Made by a program: the position numbers and the translations under genes
Origin: Thermobifida alba
Lineage (GTDB): Bacteria; Actinomycetota; Actinomycetes; Streptosporangiales; Streptosporangiaceae
Assembly (NCBI RefSeq): GCF_023208015.1
Contig: NZ_CP051627.1
Location: forward strand, 2,480,001-2,544,000
Length of the DNA stretch: 64,000 bases
Direction of reading: 5' to 3'
Notes under the pieces: generated by a model
Seen by the model: only the letters and a program-made list of their open reading frames with translations
Databases searched by the model: none
What the model was told of the DNA's origin: nothing
Shown: in pieces, positions 51,366 to 60,705 of the stretch
Layout of the letters: the number at the start of each line of letters is the position of its first letter
How positions within the stretch are numbered: position 1 is the first letter of the stretch

Positions 51366-53426
51366 TCACCCGCGTCCGGCGGGCCGCGCCTCCTCCAGCG
51401 CCTGGCAGTACCGCTCGTAGGTGCGCAGCTCGGCCTCCAGCGGCGCGACGACCCGCTCCACCGCGATCCGTTTGACCTGCTCGGCGCCGTGCATCTCGAC
51501 GTACTCGCGGCGGCGTGCGGCCTCGACCGCGACGAGGTTGCGGCAGCCCACCCCGGCCAGCCAGCCCAGCAGCAGGGAGGCGAGGGCCAGCGCGGCGGCC
51601 AGGAGCAGCAGCGCCGGTCCGGTCAGCCCTCCGCCGACCCAGCCGACCAGCAGCACGCCCAGCCACACCAGTCCGCCTCCGGCGGACGCGACCAGCAGGT
51701 ACTGCACGATCCGCACCGCCTGCCACCAGGAGGGCGCGGTGCTCTCGTCGGGAAGGACGCCCGCGATCGCCGCACCCAGTTCGTCGGGGAGCGTCTCCAG
51801 GTTCGTCCGCCCGGCGGTACGCACCCGCTGCGGCCACGGGTCCGGCAGGGAACCGGCCGCCGCCTCGGCCGCCGTGGCGATCGCGGTGGCGATCTCGGCA
51901 CGCTGCGCCCCCACCGGCCCGGTGCTCGGCTGCGCCGCGTCCTCGGTGAGGAAGTCCAGTTGGGCGACGCGCAGCGGGTCGCGGCGCAACCGCCGCACCC
52001 ACCGGGGCAGCGGCCATCCCACGGCCCGGGCCCCGCGGCGCTCGTGCGCGGCCTCCACCGCCTCCGCGACCGCCTCGACCCCGCTGGCCTCGGCCAGCCG
52101 GTCCACCAGGGCGGCCCGGGCGGGCGGGGGGAGTTCGGCGGTGCCGCCCGCCTCTCCGTAGGCGGCGAAGCCGGTCACCACCTGGTCCAGGTCCGCGACG
52201 AGGCGGTCCACGGCGGCACGGCGGTCGGCGACGGTCTCCACGAGGAGCTGGCGCAGCTCCCGCAGCCCCTCCCCGGTGACCGCCGAGGTGGTCAGCACCC
52301 GCGGCTGCACCCCCGACTCGTTCTCCAGCAGCCTGCGCAGGTCGGTCAGGAGCTCCTCGGCCTCCTCCGGGTCGATCCGGTCGATCTGGTTGAGCACCGC
52401 CACCATCACCGCCCCGTGCCCCGACATCTCGGCCAGGTAGCGGTGGTGGACGGCCGCGTCGGCGTACTTCTGCGGGTCCAGGACCCAGATCAGCAGGTCG
52501 GCGGTCCTGATGAGGTGGTCGGACTCGGCGGTCTGCGAGGCGCGCACGGAGTCGTGGTCGGGCAGGTCCAGCAGGATGAGGCCGGTGATGTCGGAGTCGT
52601 CCCGGTCGAGTTCGCTGACCCGGGAGTGCCGGTAGCGGGGCGGCACTCCCAGCCAGCCGAGCAGGTCGTCGGCCCCTTCCGTCCCCCACACGCAGGCGTG
52701 CGCGGCGGTGGTGGTCGGCCGGGTGACGCCCACCCGGGACAGCTCCAGCCCGCACAGCGCGTTGAACAGCGAGGACTTGCCGCTTCCGGTTCCTCCGGCC
52801 AGGGCGATCACGGTGTGGTCGGCGGACAGCCGCAGCCGCGCCCCGGCGTGCTTGAGCAGCCCCCGCGCGCGTTCGATGAGCTCGGGGTCGAAATGGCCGC
52901 GGCCCACCTCGACGAGGACGGCCAGCGCGTCGAGCTTGGAGATCAGCTCCGCGCGGGTGGTGGCCGGCATCGGCTGCCACAGTTCGCGGCGGGTGGGCTG
53001 GTACTCCTCCTCGTCGACGTCCCAGGAGGAGGCGGGCGCGGCGGCGGGCCGGTGGGCGAGCGTGGGCAGCGGGCCGGTGCGGCGCCCGGCGATCATCTCG
53101 CCCTCCTCGACCTGTGCGAGGCTGTCCACCCAGCCTGCCAGGTTGTCCGGGTCGTCGGGGTCGGAGCGCCCCCTCGCGGGGGCCTCCTCGGCGTCCACCG
53201 CCGTGGCGGGCGTGCCGTGGGACGGTGTGGCGTGTCGGCCCCGCGACGGCGGGGCACCGCTGTCGGCCGGGGCGGCGGGCACCCGGTAGCGGAACCCGTC
53301 GGGGGTCTCGCCGGCGGCACGCGGCCCGCCGTCCGGGGACGGGCGGCCGCCCTCCAGGTGGTCGGCTTCGCGGTCCGCCATGTCAGGTTCCCGCCCGGGG
53401 TGAGCGGAGTGGGGAGGGGTTGTCAT
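51366..53426 (-). CDS. Membrane dynamin-like GTPase (second of pair)
   Basis: 686 aa. About 120 disordered residues are followed by a G domain: LAGGTGSGKSSLFNAL (G1), TRPTTTAA (G2), LLDLPDHDSV (G3), VLNQIDRID (G4). A helical stretch and two membrane helices follow near residues 570-640 (IVQYLLVASAGGGLVWLGVL, then LLLLAAALALASLLLGWLAG), and a charged tail. The layout matches streptomycete DynB-type bacterial dynamins or YfjP-like GTPases. Its ATG overlaps the upstream gene's stop by 4 bases (ATGA), so the two are coupled and probably act as a pair in the membrane. Confidence 0.82.
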   Translation of the reverse strand: MTTPPHSAHPGREPDMADREADHLEGGRPSPDGGPRAAGETPDGFRYRVPAAPADSGAPPSRGRHATPSHGTPATAVDAEEAPARGRSDPDDPDNLAGWVDSLAQVEEGEMIAGRRTGPLPTLAHRPAAAPASSWDVDEEEYQPTRRELWQPMPATTRAELISKLDALAVLVEVGRGHFDPELIERARGLLKHAGARLRLSADHTVIALAGGTGSGKSSLFNALCGLELSRVGVTRPTTTAAHACVWGTEGADDLLGWLGVPPRYRHSRVSELDRDDSDITGLILLDLPDHDSVRASQTAESDHLIRTADLLIWVLDPQKYADAAVHHRYLAEMSGHGAVMVAVLNQIDRIDPEEAEELLTDLRRLLENESGVQPRVLTTSAVTGEGLRELRQLLVETVADRRAAVDRLVADLDQVVTGFAAYGEAGGTAELPPPARAALVDRLAEASGVEAVAEAVEAAHERRGARAVGWPLPRWVRRLRRDPLRVAQLDFLTEDAAQPSTGPVGAQRAEIATAIATAAEAAAGSLPDPWPQRVRTAGRTNLETLPDELGAAIAGVLPDESTAPSWWQAVRIVQYLLVASAGGGLVWLGVLLVGWVGGGLTGPALLLLAAALALASLLLGWLAGVGCRNLVAVEAARRREYVEMHGAEQVKRIAVERVVAPLEAELRTYERYCQALEEARPAGRG

Positions 53427-55282
53427 CGTGCAATCTCAAGGTGGTCCGTGGCCTGGTGGAGCTGTAGGGATTCGGAGTGGTCCGGCAGGTTGGTCGCGGC
53501 CAGCGCCTCCGCGAAGCGGAGTTTCTCGGCCTCGAACAGTGCGCTGACGCGCGTGCGCAGGTCGTCGCGTGCCCGCTGCCCGATGACGCGGAGCGGTTCC
53601 GCGCCGAACAGTGCCTTGAGCAGCCGGTTCGGTGCGGCGTTGGGCGGCGGGGGGACGGCGCTGTCGTGGTCGGAGATGCCGAAGCCGAGCAGGCCGACGG
53701 TCAGGACGAGGCCGAACGCCTCGACGTCGTAGGTGAAGAACCGCGACACCGAGCGCTTGGCCACCCCGTCGGAGGAGATGAGTTCGGTGATCCGGGCCTG
53801 CCAGTCGGCGACGGCGGTGCGGACCCGGTAGGCGAAGTCCGCGGGGAGCCGGTCGATGGTGTGGCGTTCGGCGAGGGCGAGCGCCCCGGGGATCTGCCGC
53901 CAGTGCTGCATCGCCGTCTCGATCGCGTGCTCCGCGGCGGCGACCACGAGCGCCTCCACCGCGTCGCGGATCGCCTGCTCCAGGGCGTGCACCCGGGTGC
54001 GGTCCTCGGCCTGCGTCCGGGCGCCGCGCCGGTTGCGGATCCGCAGGGAACGCGCCAGTTCGCCGCTGGCGGCGATGTCCTGCCAGCGGGCGAGCACGTT
54101 GCCGCGCAGCAGCGAGCCGTCGGAGGTGCCTCGGTCGACCTCGGCCAGGGCGTCGGCGAACGCGGCGCTCGCGGAGGTGGCCAGCGTCCGCCCCACCTCG
54201 GCCTGCGTCTCGACGTACTTGGCGAGTTCGGGGATGCGGGTGCGGAAGCTGTCGAGCACGCCGAGGAGGGTGCGGCGCGCGATCCGCTCCCGCTCCACCT
54301 CGTCCCCGGCGACGTCGGCGAGGTATCCGCGGATCTGGTCCGCGGTGTTGGCGGTGAACCGGCCGCCGGCGATCTGGTCGGTCTCGGGGATGACGAAGCG
54401 GGGCGCCGCCCCCAGGCCGTTGGCCTCCAGCATCGCCCCGAAGTGGGCGACGATCTGCTGTCGGCCGCGCCGGGGCACCCGGGACAGCACCACCGCCAGC
54501 GAGGTGTCGCGGTCCCGGGCGACCTGGAGGAACTGCCAGACCCGGGCGTCGGCGTAGCGTTTGCTGGTGGTGACGAACACCCACAGGTCGGCCGCATCCA
54601 GGAACTTCGCGGCGAACTCGTGGTGCGCGGCGACGGCGGAGTCCACGTCGGGGGTGTCCAGCAGCGCCACGCCCTCGGGCATGTGCTCGGTGGCGGCGAG
54701 CACCAGCATCCCGTCCTTGCCGGGCATGGCCAGTCCCTGCTGTCGGACCCGGGGCAGCGACGGCAGGAACGAGGCCTCGCTGAACCAGTCCACGTCCGCC
54801 GGGTTGCAGGCCAGCACGGGGCTGTTGGTGGTGGGGCGGCGCACCCCGGTGGTGGTCACCTGGGCGCCCACCAGGCTGTTGACCAGGGTGGACTTTCCGG
54901 CTCCGGTGGAACCCGCGACGGCGATCAGCAGGGGGACGTCGGTCCGGCGCACCCGCGGGAGCACGTAGTCGTTGAGCTGGTCGAGGACGTCGCTGCGCGC
55001 GGTGCGCCCCTCCTCGGCTCCGGGCAGGCCGTCGGCGAACTCGATCGCGCGGATCCTGTCCCGCAGCGCTTCGAGGTTCTGTTCCAGTCGGGTGTCCCGA
55101 GCCGTCGCTCCGCGGTGCGCCCCTCCCCTGCCGCTCCTGCGGGAACGCGCCGCAGCGGACGCACCGGTCGGGACGCTCCCGCCCCGGGCCGTGTCGCTTC
55201 CCCGATCCGCGCTGCTCGGGAAGGGGTCCGGCATCGGTTCACCTGGTCCTGTCGCTTCCGGCACGGCAGGCGGCCGGGTCAT
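53423..55282 (-). CDS. Dynamin-like GTPase (first of pair)
   Basis: 619 aa from the ATG at 55280-55282 (GAAGGGCGG upstream). In-frame GTG 55316-55318 and codons as far as 55417 are alternatives; longer starts run into cobA. G1 AVAGSTGAGKSTLVNSLVG, G2 RRPTTNSPV, G3 LLDTPDVDS; G4 is degenerate (VVLSRVPRRG where NKxD/TKxD is expected). A long helical region and a hydrophobic FGLVLTVGLLGFG that could insert in a membrane follow. Similar to streptomycete DynA-type proteins. Coupled to the downstream GTPase. Confidence 0.8.
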   Translation of the reverse strand: MTRPPAVPEATGPGEPMPDPFPSSADRGSDTARGGSVPTGASAAARSRRSGRGGAHRGATARDTRLEQNLEALRDRIRAIEFADGLPGAEEGRTARSDVLDQLNDYVLPRVRRTDVPLLIAVAGSTGAGKSTLVNSLVGAQVTTTGVRRPTTNSPVLACNPADVDWFSEASFLPSLPRVRQQGLAMPGKDGMLVLAATEHMPEGVALLDTPDVDSAVAAHHEFAAKFLDAADLWVFVTTSKRYADARVWQFLQVARDRDTSLAVVLSRVPRRGRQQIVAHFGAMLEANGLGAAPRFVIPETDQIAGGRFTANTADQIRGYLADVAGDEVERERIARRTLLGVLDSFRTRIPELAKYVETQAEVGRTLATSASAAFADALAEVDRGTSDGSLLRGNVLARWQDIAASGELARSLRIRNRRGARTQAEDRTRVHALEQAIRDAVEALVVAAAEHAIETAMQHWRQIPGALALAERHTIDRLPADFAYRVRTAVADWQARITELISSDGVAKRSVSRFFTYDVEAFGLVLTVGLLGFGISDHDSAVPPPPNAAPNRLLKALFGAEPLRVIGQRARDDLRTRVSALFEAEKLRFAEALAATNLPDHSESLQLHQATDHLEIAR

Positions 55283-55343
55283 GGCGATTCCGCCCTTCTC
55301 GTCGGTATTCGTCGTCACAGCACCCGATTCCCCGCGGCCTTCG

Positions 55344-56624
55344 TCAGCCCCGGCCGGTTCTCCCGCCGGGAGCGGTCGGAGCTTCCGTGGCGTTTTGACC
55401 TCTGTGCAGTATGTCAAGCTCTCGGGCCGTGTTCACCACTTCTCCGATAACGAGCACCGCCGGAGGTCGCACCCCGGCGGCCGCGACCGCCTCCTCAGCC
55501 GTCTCCAGGGTGGCCACCACGGTGGCCTGGGTCGGCAGGGTGGCCTCCTGGACGACGGCGATCGGGGTACGGGGATCACGACCGTACCCGATGAGCGCGT
55601 CGGCGATCCGGCCGATGCGTTCGACCCCCATGAGCGCGACGATGGTGCCGCCGCTGCGGGCGAGCGCGGACCAGTCCACGGTGGACCGCTCGTCCCCCGG
55701 GGCGACGTGGGCGGAGACGATGTGCAGGTGCTGGGCGACGCCGCGGTGCGTGACGGGGATGCCCGCACTCGCGGGAGCGGCGAGCGCGCTGGTCACTCCG
55801 GGGACCACGGTGACCGGGACGCCCGCGGCGACGCACGCCGCGACCTCCTCGCCGCCGCGGCCGAACAGGAAGGAGTCGCCGCCCTTGAGCCGGACCACGA
55901 ACTTGCCCTGCCGCGCCCGGTCGACGAGCACCTCGTTGATGCTCTCCTGGGACATCGAGCGGCCGTAGGGGATCTTGGCCGCGTCGATGACCTCCACGTC
56001 GCCGGGCAGCTGGTCGAGCAGGCTGGTGGGGGCGAGCCGGTCCACCACGACCACGTCGGCCTGCGCCAGCAGCTGCCGGCCGCGCACCGTGATCAGTCCG
56101 GGGTCGCCCGGGCCGCCGCCGACCAGGGCCACGCCGCGCATCGGGGCGCGTCCCCGGCGGGCGTCCAGGGAGCCCTCGGCCAGCCCGTCGACGATGGCGT
56201 CGCGCAGTCCCGCGGCACGCAGGGGGTCGCCGCCCGCGATCACTCCGACGGTGATCCCCGCGGCGCTTCCGGTGGCGGGGGTCCAGGCGCTGGAGGAGTG
56301 GCGTTCGTCGGCGCGGACCGACCAGATGCGCGCGGCCTCGGCCTCGGCCGTCACCGCCGCGTTGACCTCCGCGGAGTCGGTCGCCGCGTGGACCAGCCAG
56401 AAGCGGCCGAGCGCGGTGACGTCGCCGGGGCGGTAGGCGCGCCGCTCCCAGCGCACCCGACCGGTCTCGGCGAGCCCTTCCAGCATGGTGGTGGCCTGCG
56501 GCGAGACCACCGTGACCCGCGCTCCCGCCTCCAGCAGCACGGGGACCCGGCGCTGGGCGACGCGTCCCCCGCCCACCACGAGCACCTCCCGCCCCTGCAG
56601 TCGCAAACCGAGGAGATACGTCAC
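55344..56624 (-). CDS. cysG: Fused siroheme synthase: precorrin-2 dehydrogenase/ferrochelatase plus uroporphyrinogen-III methyltransferase
   Basis: 426 aa. N-terminal NAD-binding module [20 protein letters not shown], with the catalytic-type Asp in [14 protein letters not shown] domain from about 185: [69 protein letters not shown]. It converts uroporphyrinogen III to precorrin-2 and siroheme, and feeds the cobalamin pathway. The GTG at 56622-56624 has GGAGG 9 bases upstream. It is cotranscribed perhaps from a promoter over 200 bases upstream (56625-56947). Confidence 0.92.
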   Translation of the reverse strand: MTYLLGLRLQGREVLVVGGGRVAQRRVPVLLEAGARVTVVSPQATTMLEGLAETGRVRWERRAYRPGDVTALGRFWLVHAATDSAEVNAAVTAEAEAARIWSVRADERHSSSAWTPATGSAAGITVGVIAGGDPLRAAGLRDAIVDGLAEGSLDARRGRAPMRGVALVGGGPGDPGLITVRGRQLLAQADVVVVDRLAPTSLLDQLPGDVEVIDAAKIPYGRSMSQESINEVLVDRARQGKFVVRLKGGDSFLFGRGGEEVAACVAAGVPVTVVPGVTSALAAPASAGIPVTHRGVAQHLHIVSAHVAPGDERSTVDWSALARSGGTIVALMGVERIGRIADALIGYGRDPRTPIAVVQEATLPTQATVVATLETAEEAVAAAGVRPPAVLVIGEVVNTARELDILHRGQNATEAPTAPGGRTGRG

Positions 56625-56947
56625 CGAGGCAGCCTCCAGATCCCGTTTCCAGCCCCTGGCGTCCGAGGGTTGTGCCACGTTCGTGTCCCGGGTCGTGGTG
56701 GACGCCTGTCCCGCCCGGTCCGTCCCCGGCGTCCGGCGGGGACGGCGGGGGATGTCGCGTGATCTGTTCAGGAGCGGTTCGGCACCGGATTCCGGCCGTG
56801 TGGACGAAACGGGGCACAACGAAAACCCCTATTCCAGACCCGGTCCCAAAATACCCTGCTGGTCACTCCTTTACCGCTACTACTCCCCAACGAGCGCGGT
56901 CGGCTTGCTCCCGGCGGTGCCCGGCGGCCGCGCCGCACGGGGCGCGG
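56625..56947 (-). other. Long leader region upstream of cysG
   Basis: Over 200 bases with no gene. A TATTTT near 56850 (minus strand) is a possible -10, followed by A+T-richer GGGGTTTTCGTTGTG. I looked for a cobalamin riboswitch (B12 box, GCCACTG) and did not find one. Another unknown leader RNA is possible. Confidence 0.35.
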
Positions 56948-56952
56948 CCGCC
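56923..56952 (-). terminator. Second hairpin downstream of the BluB-CobT gene
   Basis: GGCGGCCGCGCC / GGCGCGGCCGCC (12 bp) with a 6-base loop. It shares bases 56948-56952 with the next hairpin, so the two are mutually exclusive at their base. Confidence 0.55.
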
Positions 56953-56982
56953 GCCGTCGGCGTCCGGTGCCGACGGCGGCGG
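56948..56982 (-). terminator. Terminator after the BluB-CobT gene
   Basis: 14-bp perfect stem CCGCCGCCGTCGGC / GCCGACGGCGGCGG with a 7-base loop, 10 bases after the stop. Confidence 0.8.
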
Positions 56983-56992
56983 GGTCCGCTCA

Positions 56993-59389
56993 TCAGTCGC
57001 TCTGGGTCACCCCGGCGGCCTCGAAGGTCGCCACGTCCCGCAGAGCGCGTGCGGCGCTCTGCACCAACGGCAGCGCCAGCAGCGCCCCGGAGCCCTCCCC
57101 CAGCCGCAGGTCCAGGTCGACCAGGGGGCGCAGCCCCAGGTGCTCCAGTGCCACGGAGTGCCCCGGCTCGCTGGAACGGTGCCCGGCGACACAGGCCAGG
57201 CGCGCGTCGGGGGCCAGCGCCACCGCGGCCAGGGCCGCGGCTCCGGCGATGACCCCGTCCAGCACGACCGGGACCCGCAGGAACGCCGCCCCCAGGATGA
57301 ATCCGGCCAGGGCCGCGTGCTCCAGGCCGCCCACGGCGGCGAGCACGCCCACGGGGTCGGACACGTCGATCCGGTTGGCCTCCAGCGCCGCGCGGACGAC
57401 CGCCACCTTGTGCTCGTACACGGCGTCGTCGACGCCGGTCCCCCGGCCGGTGACCTCGGCGGCGTCGCGGCCGGTGAACGCCGAGACCAGCGCGGCCGAC
57501 GCGGTGGTGTTGGCGATGCCCATGTCGCCGGTGAGCAGGCAGCGGTTGCCCGCTGCCACCAGGTCCCGGGCGACCTCGATGCCCGCCTCGATGGCGTACT
57601 CGGCCTGCAGCCGGGTCATCGCCGGGCCCCTGGTCATGTCGGCGGTGCCGCGGGCGATCTTGCGGGGCAGCAGCCCCGGCACGGCCGGCAGGTCGTCGAC
57701 CACCCCCACGTCCACCACGGTGACCTCGGCCCCGACCTGCGCGGCGAAGGCGTTGACCACCGCGCCTCCGGCGAGGAAGTTGTGCACCATCTGCGTGGTG
57801 ACCTCCTGCGGCCAGGCGGTCACCCCCTGGGCGTGGACGCCGTGATCGGCGGCGAACACCGCGACGGCGGCGGGTTCGGGCAGTGGCGCCGGGCACTCCC
57901 CAGCCAGCCCGGCCAACTGCACCGAGACGTCTTCGAGCACGCCCAGCGAGCCGGCCGGCTTGGTCATACGGGCCTGGCGTTCCCGGGCCTCCTCCACGGC
58001 CCGCTGGTTGAGCGGGCCGATCCCGGCGATCGTCTCCTCCAGCAAACTGGTGGACTCCTCCCCCGGCAGGCCGCGCCGGCCGTACTGCTCCCAGTGCACC
58101 GCCCAGGCCAGCGGGCGGCGCTGCGCCCAGCCGCCCAGGGACAGCTCGGGTTCGGGCGGGAACTCCTCCACGTAGCCGACGCACAGGTAGGCGACGATCT
58201 CCAGGTGCGGCGGCAGGTCCAGTTCCCGGGCGAGCTCCCGTTCGGAGAAGAAGCTCACCCAGCCCACGCCGAGCCCCTCGGCCCGCGCGGCCAGCCACAG
58301 GTTCTCCACGGCCAGCGCGGTGGAGTAGGCCGCGGTCTGCGGCTGGACGTGCCGCCCCAGCGTGTGCCGTCCGCCCCGGGTGGGGTCGACGGTGACCACG
58401 ATATTGAGCGGGGTGTCCAGGATCGCCTCGACCTTGAGCCCGGAGAAGGTGCGCGCCCGCGCCCCGGGCAGGGCCCGGGCGTAGGCTTCGCGCTGCCGCT
58501 GCACGAGCTCGCGGACCCGGGCCCGGGTGCCGCGGTCGTGGATGACCACGAAGTCCCACGGCTGGGAGAAGCCGACGGAGGGCGCGTGGTGGGCGGCTTC
58601 CAGGACGCGGACCAGGACGTCGTCGGGGACGGGGTCGGGGCGGAATCCCACCCGGACGTCGCGGCGCTCCCGGATGGCCCGGTACACGGCCTCGCGTTCG
58701 ACGTCGCTGTAGGCGTGGGCGGCGGGGTCCGCGGAGGGCGCGGTCTCGTGCGGCGCGGCCGGCTCCGCGGCCGGCTCCGCGGCCGGTTCGCCGGCCGGTT
58801 CGGCGACGACCTCGTCGGGGTCGTAGCCGACCGGTTCCTCCTCGGTCGCGGCCGGGGAGGCCGGGGCGGCTCCGGCCGCCTCGGCCGCTTCGGGTTCGGG
58901 CGGGAGTGCCGCGGGCTGTGCGTTCACGGGGTGGCTGGGACCTTCGGGTTGTGCGGTTGCGGGATCGGTGGGCGGGGCGGGCGGTTCGAGGCCGTGCGGT
59001 GCGGCGCGCTCCCCGGCCGTCGGGCGCAGCGGGACGACGGTGCGCGCGGCCGGCTCCGCGGCGGGGGCGCCGCCCTCCTGGGCGGGCCGGTCCGGCGCCG
59101 TCCGGTCCCGGTGCGGTCGGGCGTCGGGCCGCACGGTCGCGCCGGGCGCCGGCCGGACGGCCGGCGGCGCGGGGGGCGGGCGCAGGCCGGCGCCCCGCCC
59201 CGCCTCGGGCAGGCCGTCCAGCAGTCCGCCCGGTGACCGGGGGCCGTCGGGCGGGTGCACCGCGGCCCAGCGGCCTTGCGGGGACGGTTCGGACACGGCA
59301 CGGACGTCCCAGGCGGGCCCTCTCCGGGCCCGTCCCTGGCCGGCGTCCCGTTCGTCTCCGGGAACGCTGTCTGTGCGGTCACCGCTCAA
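56993..59389 (-). CDS. BluB-CobT fusion: 5,6-dimethylbenzimidazole synthase and DMB phosphoribosyltransferase
   Basis: 798 aa. Residues 1 to about 225 are Pro/Ala/Glu-rich with no fold (repeat AEPAAEPAAEPAA). BluB from about 228 to 430: REAVYRAIRERRDVRVGFRP, APSVGFSQPWDFVVIHDRG, GRHTLGRHVQPQTAAYST; it cuts FMN with O2 to give DMB. CobT from about 455: LNQRAVEEARERQARMTKPA, GSLGVLEDVSVQLAG, FAADHGVHAQGVTAWPQEVT, catalytic Glu in RLGEGSGALLALPLVQSAA; it makes alpha-ribazole phosphate. Channelled lower-ligand synthesis for B12 is implied. TTG start at 59387-59389, with GGAGG five bases upstream. Confidence 0.92.
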   Translation of the reverse strand: MSGDRTDSVPGDERDAGQGRARRGPAWDVRAVSEPSPQGRWAAVHPPDGPRSPGGLLDGLPEAGRGAGLRPPPAPPAVRPAPGATVRPDARPHRDRTAPDRPAQEGGAPAAEPAARTVVPLRPTAGERAAPHGLEPPAPPTDPATAQPEGPSHPVNAQPAALPPEPEAAEAAGAAPASPAATEEEPVGYDPDEVVAEPAGEPAAEPAAEPAAPHETAPSADPAAHAYSDVEREAVYRAIRERRDVRVGFRPDPVPDDVLVRVLEAAHHAPSVGFSQPWDFVVIHDRGTRARVRELVQRQREAYARALPGARARTFSGLKVEAILDTPLNIVVTVDPTRGGRHTLGRHVQPQTAAYSTALAVENLWLAARAEGLGVGWVSFFSERELARELDLPPHLEIVAYLCVGYVEEFPPEPELSLGGWAQRRPLAWAVHWEQYGRRGLPGEESTSLLEETIAGIGPLNQRAVEEARERQARMTKPAGSLGVLEDVSVQLAGLAGECPAPLPEPAAVAVFAADHGVHAQGVTAWPQEVTTQMVHNFLAGGAVVNAFAAQVGAEVTVVDVGVVDDLPAVPGLLPRKIARGTADMTRGPAMTRLQAEYAIEAGIEVARDLVAAGNRCLLTGDMGIANTTASAALVSAFTGRDAAEVTGRGTGVDDAVYEHKVAVVRAALEANRIDVSDPVGVLAAVGGLEHAALAGFILGAAFLRVPVVLDGVIAGAAALAAVALAPDARLACVAGHRSSEPGHSVALEHLGLRPLVDLDLRLGEGSGALLALPLVQSAARALRDVATFEAAGVTQSD

Positions 59390-59506
59390 GGGTTCCTCCG
59401 TGGTCGCTGGTCGGTCTCGGTCTTCGGGCGACGGCGTGTGGCTCCTCGGTCACGCCGGACCTCCGCGGCACGGTGGAGGGGCCGGGGCGCCGGACATCTC
59501 CTCCAC

Positions 59507-60517
59507 TCAGAGCAACTCTGCCAGAAGTGCCACGAGCCGCGCGTTGGTCTCGGCCGCTCGGACCGCGATGCGTAGATAGTCCTTTCCCAGGCCGGGGAAG
59601 GTGTCGCCGCGGCGCACCGCGACACCGCGTCCGCGCAGTCGCGTGCGGAGCAGGTCCGCCCCGGGGGTCCGCACGAGCAGGAACGAAGCGCGGGGGTCGG
59701 GGGTGACGGCCAGTCCCAGGGCGGTGAGGTCCTCGGCCAGGCGGGTGCGCCGTCCGGCGAGGTCGACCGCCCAGGACTCGGCTTCGGCGAGCGCCCGGGG
59801 GGTGCTGCACTCGCGCGCCGCCACCAGCGCCGGCGTGGAGACCGACCACAGCGGCTGGGCCTCGGCCAGGCGGCGGACCAGCGGGGGCTCGGCCAGCAGG
59901 TAGCCGACGCGCAGCCCGGCCAGTCCCCAGGTCTTGGTGAGGCTGCGCACGACCACCAGGCCGGGCAGGTCGGCGCGGCCGGCCAGGGACTCCGGTTCCC
60001 CGGGGACGCAGTCGGCGAACGCCTCGTCCACGACGAGGACGCGGCCCGGCCGGGCGAGGGCGGCCAGGGTCCCGGCGGGGTGCAGCACCGACGTGGGGTT
60101 GGTGGGGTTGCCGACCATGACGAGGTCGGCGTCGTCGGGGACGGCGCCGGGGTCGAGGGTGAAGTCGCCGTCCAGCACGACCCGCTCGACCGGGTGTCCG
60201 GCGGCGCGCAGAGCCGCCTCGGGTTCGGTGAACTGGGGGTGCACCACGACCGCGCGACGCGGGGTGAGCGCACGCGCCAGCAGCACGAACGCCTCGGCCG
60301 CGCCCGCGGTGAGCAGGACCTCGGCGGTCGTCCGGCGGTGGCGGCGGGCCACCGCGCGCCGGGCCGGTTCCGGGTCGGGGTAGGCGGCCAGGTCGGCGAC
60401 GGAGGCGGCGAGGCGTTCGGCCAGCCAGCGCGGCGGGGTGCGGTCGCGCACGTTGACCGCGAAGTCGAGCAGGCCGGGCCCGACCTCGGTGTCGCCGTGG
60501 TGGCGCAGATCGACCAT
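59507..60517 (-). CDS. CobC/CobD-like PLP-dependent decarboxylase/aminotransferase
   Basis: 336 aa, fold type I. PLP lysine in VRSLTKTWGLAGLRVGYLL; NPTNPTS and VDEAFADCVPGEPESL bind cofactor. It resembles threonine-phosphate decarboxylase (CobD/CobC) and histidinol-phosphate aminotransferase; the position beside CobT supports synthesis of (R)-1-aminopropan-2-ol phosphate for the cobalamin nucleotide loop. ATG at 60515-60517 with GAGGACAC upstream. It lies 117 bases from the BluB-CobT gene in the same direction. Confidence 0.84.
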   Translation of the reverse strand: MVDLRHHGDTEVGPGLLDFAVNVRDRTPPRWLAERLAASVADLAAYPDPEPARRAVARRHRRTTAEVLLTAGAAEAFVLLARALTPRRAVVVHPQFTEPEAALRAAGHPVERVVLDGDFTLDPGAVPDDADLVMVGNPTNPTSVLHPAGTLAALARPGRVLVVDEAFADCVPGEPESLAGRADLPGLVVVRSLTKTWGLAGLRVGYLLAEPPLVRRLAEAQPLWSVSTPALVAARECSTPRALAEAESWAVDLAGRRTRLAEDLTALGLAVTPDPRASFLLVRTPGADLLRTRLRGRGVAVRRGDTFPGLGKDYLRIAVRAAETNARLVALLAELL

Positions 60518-60705
60518 GTGTCCTCGCGCTCCTCGAGACGCTGGATGGCTTCCGTCGCACGAAACCTACCGCCCGGGTCCGTCCCGGGCCGTTCCTCCCC
60601 TGCTCCGCCGCACCCGGGCGGTGCCGTACGTGGCGGAGCGACCACGGAGTGTCGGCGGTTCGCCGGGCCGCGGCCGGGCTGCGCGGAGGCGGCCCGGTGC
60701 CCGGG

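Noticed and set aside
56625-56947. Cobalamin riboswitch upstream of cysG
   Set aside because: No B12 box and no GCCACTG element; the GGAATCCGGTG fragment alone is not sufficient.
60518-60705. Cobalamin riboswitch upstream of the CobC/CobD-like gene
   Set aside because: No conserved core found in the short gap.
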